From Opisthorchis felineus (taxonomy: Eukaryota; Platyhelminthes; Trematoda; Opisthorchiida; Opisthorchiidae), in NCBI GenBank assembly GCA_004794785.1, contig SJOL01002263.1, positions 850,363-914,362 of the forward strand: a stretch of 64,000 nt of DNA. The letters run 5' to 3'. Positions within the stretch are counted from its first letter, which is position 1. Every line of letters starts with the position of its first letter. This document shows positions 57,691 to 64,000 of this stretch, in pieces. The position numbers and the translations under genes are program-made. The notes below the pieces were generated by a model. The model saw only the letters and a list, made by a program, of their open reading frames with translations, did no database searches and was not told where the DNA came from.

Positions 57691-60399
57691 TTACCCTTGC
57701 TTCTGCGGGAATAACCCTAAATTTTATGGTTTTCCTCATCCGGGGCTCTATTGCCTGCTAATTAATTTCACTGTTCATTCGATTCACAGTGCCACGTAAA
57801 CGATAATTTCGGTTTACTCCCAACACTTTCGTCAAACCTTTTCCACCAATTAGTGAACCAGTGATGCCTATTTTATCCAGATTCCCTGACGAATAACCAT
57901 AAATTACGACTACCAATCGTGATAATGTTTTATTTCGTAGTCTTCTTACAGCATCAACTCTTTTATTTCACAAGCACAAATTAACAATGGATATTGTCAT
58001 TTGGCGATTATTTAATCAAACTAGGCCATTTTCGATGTTTAAACAAAGTGTAAACAAAGTGTGTAAGACAGAACGGCCACGATGCGGAACTTGCTTATTG
58101 TGCGTTCGTGGTCGCGTAACTTTTTGCAAGCCAACACACATCACTGATAGCCAGAAGTCGGCCGGGTATTTGTTCTCCTTTGCTTCATGTGGATGTAAAT
58201 TTAGGTAGATTTTTAGCCTAAGTTATTGCGCAACGCCATAGCTAACCAATCAGCCATCAAAAAGCCTAATATAATATATGGACATCTATCTTGTTTGTCT
58301 TTTGTCCTATTTGTCCATTGTTTTGCCCAAAAAGAGTGAGGACGCCCAAACACAAAGCAGAGATGTTGGGCGGGCATGCTTATGACAGCCGATGGTTATC
58401 AATACTACCTTCGATGAAATAGTAAAACAGATAACGCGTAGGCTCCCTTTGGCTGACTATAGCACCTGTCAACCTCAATGACTTGTTTCTCGACAGACGG
58501 CTGGGAGCATTTTCACACATTTAATAATGTTGTAAAGAAGCCATCCCAGCACACCGGATCAATGGACTATGGGAAGCAGGTTGTTTGCCCCATTTGATGG
58601 TTACAACGTAAACAAAAAACTAACAGACAGGTTCAAGTTTAATGTGCCAATTGACAAATTGCCTAAAATAACAAAACAATAACTAAAACACCGCGGGCAA
58701 CTGATGGCACTATCAGTAAAATTGTTAACGACTCACCTGAAGAAGCTAGCGATGTAGACATAACAACGACCAACCAATAGCTGTCAGACAGCTATTCGGC
58801 AGCGGGGCGACTGAATCTGCTCGAAATCCTCAGTGAAGGGGTTAGAAATCTCGCTCTTGCCTGTAAAAGTAATCAAATTGTGATAAATGCATTTAAGCTA
58901 CGCTTTTGACTGCCAGTCGACTTTTGAAGCTATGCTGTCTGAAAACATAGCGGAAAAACGATAAACTTCTTCCAAGCGGAAACACGTTCAAATAAATAAC
59001 AGTGCTGGAAGTCCACCCACACCTAGTTCTTCTTTGACAAGCAGCACAAAAAAGTGATATCAGCTTCGCGGATGCCATTGAAACGACATCTACAGACTTT
59101 CCAGTAGACGCCAGGAATTGGTTGCGGATTTCGCTTGCCAGCGTTTAATAATGACAGGCACCAACGGCACAGTGTTCAATTTAAAAGCTATTGCAGTCAG
59201 AGGCCATACACCGGATAATTTTTTTATTCGAATACTGTTAAGCTATCTGAATTGTCGTCGAATGTGCACAGTCAGCCAATGCTTGTATACCTGGAAGACA
59301 ACTGAATAACATTACCTATGGTGAGGTCTGACTTCTAGAGACCAGCTTCCAAGTGATGAGCGACGTAAACCGGTCAACCGAGAATTTGTACAAAATACAC
59401 ATCTGCGCAAGCTGAGGCTAGGATTTATCTAGTCTGCTTCACAAGACTCGCACTATATACTTCAGAATTCCGTTGACAACCATGTTGTACAGTCTAACGT
59501 GTTTGTGCGGCTGATTTCACGTGTGGATCGACTTACAAAAACCACTTTTAATTGAAAATCTGTAGAATAGAGCTGCATAGCCGCCCCACAACTATTACCC
59601 ACACTTCAGTGGCAACTACTGGCAGTTACTATGATATCAGCGGGATCTATACGTTATATTGAAATTGCAAATAACTTTGTAAACTCTCACTGTTACTTTA
59701 CGCCAACTGTTCAGCTCCTCGGTGTCAATGCATGTTGTTCTACTGATGGCTTTGCCTGCACCTTACTCCCAATGAATGTCATTAAAGAATTCCCGTAACA
59801 ATAGATTGTCTTCACTCGTATTTTATTACAATACACCGGTTCAATGGGAAATGCTTACGAGTTGTTATGTTCAAAGTTAGTCAAGCTGCGGTTCATTGAC
59901 TGTATCTAATCTGTCAGTTTAACGTGAACATGGCAATTGGCTTGGTCCTTCCAACCTTTTAGTCACGGATTTATGGGGCATCGGTGAACAACTGGAGCAA
60001 AATTAAAACCCCGCTCATCAGAACACTGCGGACTTTGTGCATTACGATGACAACTCCACGAGGGTTTTCAAGAGTACTATTGTAGGTTTTCATTAATGTA
60101 TACTGCGACGCATTTAGTGCGGCAACTTAACGCTATAAAAGTAACAAATGGGTGTGCGCGCATTGTGTTAAAGGTGATCTTATTCAGGCGTAATTACTGG
60201 TTTAAAGTGTAATAAAAATGAGCCACAGTAAGCAAATCCAGTGAACTTATTATAAATAGTAAGTTATGCGCGATTTTATTGAAGAATCTTAGGGTCAGGC
60301 GTTGTAAAAATATTTTTCGGACACTAGTCCGACCGTAGCATTTTACTTACTTCTAATGTAGCATTTAGTTACCTATTTAGAACACCACAACTATCCCTC
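57691..60399. other. No gene recognised
   Basis: Short frames such as plus 57,987-58,208, with 'CGTCLLCVRGRV' Cys pairs, and scattered protein-like stretches near 58,500-59,300 do not assemble into a known domain. A decayed DNA transposon is possible but cannot be supported. Confidence 0.35.
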
Positions 60400-60491
60400 C
60401 AACTCATTCCCGCCTGATTAGGCTTCCTTGAGTTATAAACTTGCCAGCACCATTCCAATGAGGCTTGCTACTACCTAAATTAAATCAAACA

Positions 60492-61182
60492 ATGCCACCA
60501 CTCCCATCTTCCTCTAAGCGGTTGTTAGACCCTGATTTCCCATCATCCTTCCCCTCGTTGTGTCCAAAGAAGCGCCTTGCAGGCAAAAGGCCCAGCATTC
60601 AACCCTATCACTCATCAAGACCCGTCGATCGATTCAGACTGCTCAGTTGTACTAACCGACATTTCCCTTCCTGCCCCACTCAGTAGCTGTCTTCAATCGT
60701 CTTTACCAAAAGAACCTCAGCACTACACTGACCTGGCAACTCTCAGGGCTCGTGTGCATAAGATGGAGAGCAAACTAATATTATACCATAGCATGCAACC
60801 AATTGTCTGCCTCCTAACTCCTGGTTCAGCGTGTGGTCCATCAGATTTCGCAAAAGCGTCAGCCCGTATTGACACACTCGCCTCCGAGATTAGACGGCGT
60901 ATGGGATGCCGTAGACAGGTCTTAATATACAATGCTCCCGATCGCCTCCCAGTGGGACGCACAAAAGCTGCTATCCTGGCAGCACGTAACATGAATGACG
61001 CAGGGCGTACAGCTCGACGGCTGCGAACGTCGAAACCATCCTTGCGTTGCCCAACGTTAATGCAATTCAGAGATAAAAACGACGAAATGCGCCTGTTAAC
61101 ATCCCAGGCCTTCCGTCCTCTACCCAAGCATCCCAGACCGTTAATTTCAAAACTGCCCGCACTCGACTACGAAGACAGCTGA
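60492..61182 (+). pseudogene. LINE ORF1 (nucleic-acid-binding gag-like protein), frameshifted
   Basis: ORF1 proteins of CR1/Jockey-type LINEs bind the element RNA. The ATG at 60,492 opens a frame with basic, Pro/Ser-rich sequence ('FPSLCPKKRLAGKRP'). The reading then moves to another frame at about 60,577-60,620 and runs to TGA at 61,180-61,182. That second part has a short heptad-like helix ('DLATLRARVHKMESKL'), then 'RIDTLASEIRRRMGCRRQV' and an RRM-like end ('QVLIYNAPDRLPVGRTKAA', 'LMQFRDKNDEMRLL'). Further similar-frame sequence continues past the stop. The antisense frame 60,723-61,127 is a shadow. Confidence 0.65.
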
Positions 61183-63184
61183 AAAAGAATTCACTCTCCA
61201 AACTTCTAGAGGCGACTACCAATAACTATCAAACGGATCTATCTCCTCTTCAACAACCTGTACCAATACATGCGCTGGGTGTGATTCAATCGCAGGCTTC
61301 CCATGCAGCCAACCTCTAGGAAAACTGCGCAAGTCATATCAGCGATAACATGTATGCACATGGCAGCCGGAGAACATCCGATTCAAACAACAGTTTACCG
61401 AATCTGCCAACTGTTCCGGCCACGTCTACAACCCCCTCTAGTTCCGTTGGGGACCCAAACGTCCCCGACATCAGAGTAGCCTGTTGTAAACCGGCCTGAC
61501 TTACAGCTGCCCCTCCAAATGCTGGAGCTGACGTGTTATCCCCTAAAGCTCGATGCTGCAGCACTGATCCTCCCCCTGATCTTCATTATCCCGGAATCGC
61601 TCCACGTCTAAGCTCGCTATACTGTGATGCTAACTTGCGGCTTGATGCCACACAAACCGGCATGATAGTCCCCAGCCCCGCATCTCCTGTTCATGACCAT
61701 GAGCTCTCCGCTTCTACCTTTGTACACCTGTCTATGCTACCTCTGACCTCAATCGCACCAACAAAATTCACCGCTGAGATGACAGATGCAGTATCTCACC
61801 ATCCCCTACACAGTCTGTCGCTTCTGACTTAATGACACTTCGTGTCTCCCCACCAGAGCGCTTCCCCGGGCTGTAACACCTGCTGTCAAAGCCTCCAATT
61901 GCAACGCCTTCTCCAAGACGCCTTCTGTCCGAGTTCCTGCTCTTCGCCCTTCGTCTACAAACCTAACTATACCCCGAACTCCACATAAGCACATCTGTAG
62001 CCCCTCAGACTGTCCAACCCAGCCCCTTGGCAGGATCTCTACACCACAACAACCATTACCTAATCTTAGACCCTATTAAGTTCCGCCACCCGCGTATTAT
62101 TTACCTGAGATACCTTTTTGGCAGCTACCTACTCCACCACAGCCCCCGCCGCTTCCGAAGCCACGTGCCGCTCCAACTCTACCACCTTTAACTGTTTCTC
62201 GCCTTCCCATTTCAAAGCCCTCTCCACTACAACAAATGCAGAGGATTCCTGTTCATCCCCAGCGGAGCCAGTTCCTCACGGAGAGCTTGATTACACCACT
62301 AGCTTCCTCGCTGCATCCTGTTCCCTCACTTTATCTTGCATCTCTTACTATAAGCCTCCTATTTCATCTCCTCCAATCAGCCCAAATTGGCTACCCGTGT
62401 AACGGTGGGTGCTACCGATGACGCATGCCAGTAGCATGTGTGTCCTCGTAACTTCGCCTTGATATAATGGAAGGTGGGATTTATTACGGAATTTGCGGAA
62501 CTTCTTTGTAGTTTTGCTTGTAATCGTGCGATAGTCAATGAATATCTGGGAGAGTTCCAGAAGACGCGTTCAAGAACAAGACGGATATTCAGTTTTTAAG
62601 AGCAACGTGCAAATGAGAGTTTAGCTTTCCTGTCCAATAGTCTGTAGCTGTTTAGTTGGCGTTTTTCTAATAAACAACTCCGCAGCGAGAGGCTTTCCTC
62701 CTTACACCCGTACCCTCCGTCCCCCGCCCACGATTCGGTGCTGAGGGCACTACAAGGCAGATCCTCCTGCCCTTTTAGTGACCCTGTCATACCCTGTCAT
62801 TTCCTCTTTCTTAAACTCCGCTCCTGCTCATCTATCTTGCGTGACCTAAATCCCGCTATATCTGTTCATCTGCCACATATGGTACCATACTCGGATGCTG
62901 CTGATCACACTGTTACAAACGAATACTCGACCCAGCCTGTAACCGATTTTCCATGGAGCCCCACTGCCTGCTCTACCAACCAAACGCTGTCTCCGTACCA
63001 ACCACGGTACGACCCAGCATCTTGTTCTCACACATCTTTAACTGGTCTTACCCCCACCAATTCGAGAACACCAGATTCCCCTGTCCCTATTCCATTCCAT
63101 ATTGGCCTCTCCGAGCTTACCAACTTTTTACTAGCAACCTACACACGTCCTCAGATCCCGCTAGTAATATTTTTGTCCTTCTAA

Positions 63185-63920
63185 TCAATACCCACTCTCT
63201 TACCTAAAGTGGACTACATCCAAGCTATCTCCACTATAGCTTGTCTAACCTTCATATGCATCACTGAGATGTGGCTCTCTCTTAGCGCGCCTGATGCTCT
63301 GATCTCTCTTCCGGGATACATTATCTTCCATTCCAATCGTTCCAACCACCGTGGTGGTGGTTGCCTCATATACTTCAGAACGGCAACTCCAGACTCTGTT
63401 TGGCTTTCCGCCTGTCGGGTTAACCCGCCGTTCATCCTCGGGTGCTAATACATGCTCCCTCCACACTCAGCTAGCTCGATTAACCAACTATCCACGCTTC
63501 CTTCCCACACCCAAGCTCTACCTCACCCAAAAAAATTAATCGTTGGTGATCTCAACCTTCCTGAGATCTCCTGGTCTGAACAAAAATCCCCTTTGCGCCC
63601 TACGCCTCTGATTGCCCAGCTTAATGTTGAAGGCTGGTTCCAGCTTGTAAGGCATTCAACACGCGGTTCCCACACCCCGGACATTGCCCTTGTCAACGGT
63701 TATCTGTAGCCCACCGCTGCAGTTGGCCCGAAGTTCCCTGATAGCGACCATCGTATTGTCACTTGCAGCTGGACGAGTACTCAAACTTCTTCTACTACTT
63801 TCCCCTTAAGCTCTTTTATCCTTTCCCCTGGCATCCTTGAAGCCTTTGCGGTCTCGTTGCGCCACAAAACCTGGGACGAGTACTTTCCTTCTCGTGACAC
63901 GCAAAGCGTGGCCAACACTT
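63185..63920 (+). pseudogene. LINE ORF2, APE-type endonuclease domain (partial)
   Basis: One frame with a few stops gives the endonuclease motifs in order. 'SIPTLLPKVDYIQAI' corresponds to the family NARSL..K.D. 'FICITEMWLS' is the ITETWL motif, with Thr changed to Met. 'HRGGGCLIYFR' follows at about 63,345-63,380, then 'LIVGDLNLPEISW' (GDFNLP), 'HTPDIALVNG' (TLDLV-type) and 'FPDSDHRIVTC' (the catalytic SDH). This enzyme nicks target DNA for target-primed reverse transcription. Stops at 63,446, 63,707 and about 63,923 disable it. Confidence 0.8.
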
Positions 63921-64000
63921 TTTAACACAATGTATTGTCATCACTATGTCCACTTGCTCACACAAGAGCTTCCTATGTTTCTGGTTGTCGTTCAGCCAGA

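Larger units (their letters stand above)
60400..64000 (+). mobile_element. LINE (CR1/Jockey-like): ORF1, spacer and start of ORF2, running off the right edge
   Basis: The plus strand is pyrimidine-rich and carries an ORF1-like protein (60,492-61,182 over two frames), a long Pro/Ser/Thr-rich degenerate section, and an ORF2 that begins with an APE endonuclease (63,185-63,910). The RT would lie beyond the window. Few stops interrupt the endonuclease, so the copy is only moderately decayed. The left end is approximate. A less C-rich segment at about 62,410-62,735 may be a later insertion or untranslated spacer. Confidence 0.8.

Noticed and set aside
58000..59350. Possible hAT or zinc-finger DNA transposon
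   Set aside because: Scattered Cys pairs and protein-like pieces do not form a recognisable transposase, and no terminal inverted repeats were found.
60723..61127. 134-codon minus-strand frame
   Set aside because: Antisense shadow of the LINE ORF1 region.
1..64000. CRISPR array, prokaryotic operons, riboswitches, plasmid or phage origin
   Set aside because: No regularly spaced repeats, ribosome-binding sites or bacterial gene packing. The window is eukaryotic.

Overview
This window is eukaryotic. The coding blocks are short, bounded by GT..AG splice signals and separated by introns of up to 7.6 kb. The rest is mostly decayed retroelements. Penelope-like elements (PLEs) with a GIY-YIG tail, CR1/Jockey-type LINEs and tRNA-headed SINEs, together with roughly balanced base composition, suggest a metazoan with a repeat-rich genome. 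A parasitic flatworm (fluke or tapeworm) is my best guess, by inference only; no marker in the window proves it.

Layout. Positions 1-830 hold a PLE remnant. From 16.75 kb down to about 1.28 kb, the minus strand carries the first exons of a large lipid transfer protein (LLTP: apolipophorin/ApoB, vitellogenin or MTP type). I found them from minus-strand blocks whose splice phases agree: 16,576-16,751, 15,364-15,706, 7,518-7,731, 3,334-3,565 and, less surely, about 1,276-1,460. The 7.6-kb intron is loaded with PLE debris. From 17 to 50 kb lie repeats (a 145/131-bp direct repeat, several SINEs, pure TA tracts, scattered PLE 3' tails), a possible two-exon secreted protein on the minus strand (30,731-29,372), and a LINE carrying an assembly gap (45.5-48.2 kb).

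The clearest gene is an intact, intronless CRELD-type protein (cysteine-rich with EGF-like domains, two C-terminal membrane segments) on the minus strand at 50,392-51,642. Beside it, at 51.85-53.57 kb, is a mosaic of LINE 3' ends in alternating orientation that forms a large imperfect inverted repeat. Another PLE tail lies at 57.1-57.7 kb. A LINE with recognisable ORF1 and an APE-type endonuclease runs from about 60.4 kb off the right edge.

How the genes relate. LLTPs and CRELD proteins both act in the secretory pathway (lipoprotein assembly; ER/membrane EGF-domain protein), but nothing shows co-regulation. No bacterial-type operon, CRISPR array or intact tRNA/rRNA gene was seen. The most unexpected structural feature is that one roughly 80-100 bp sequence, found at many sites in both orientations, is the 3' coding end of one PLE family.
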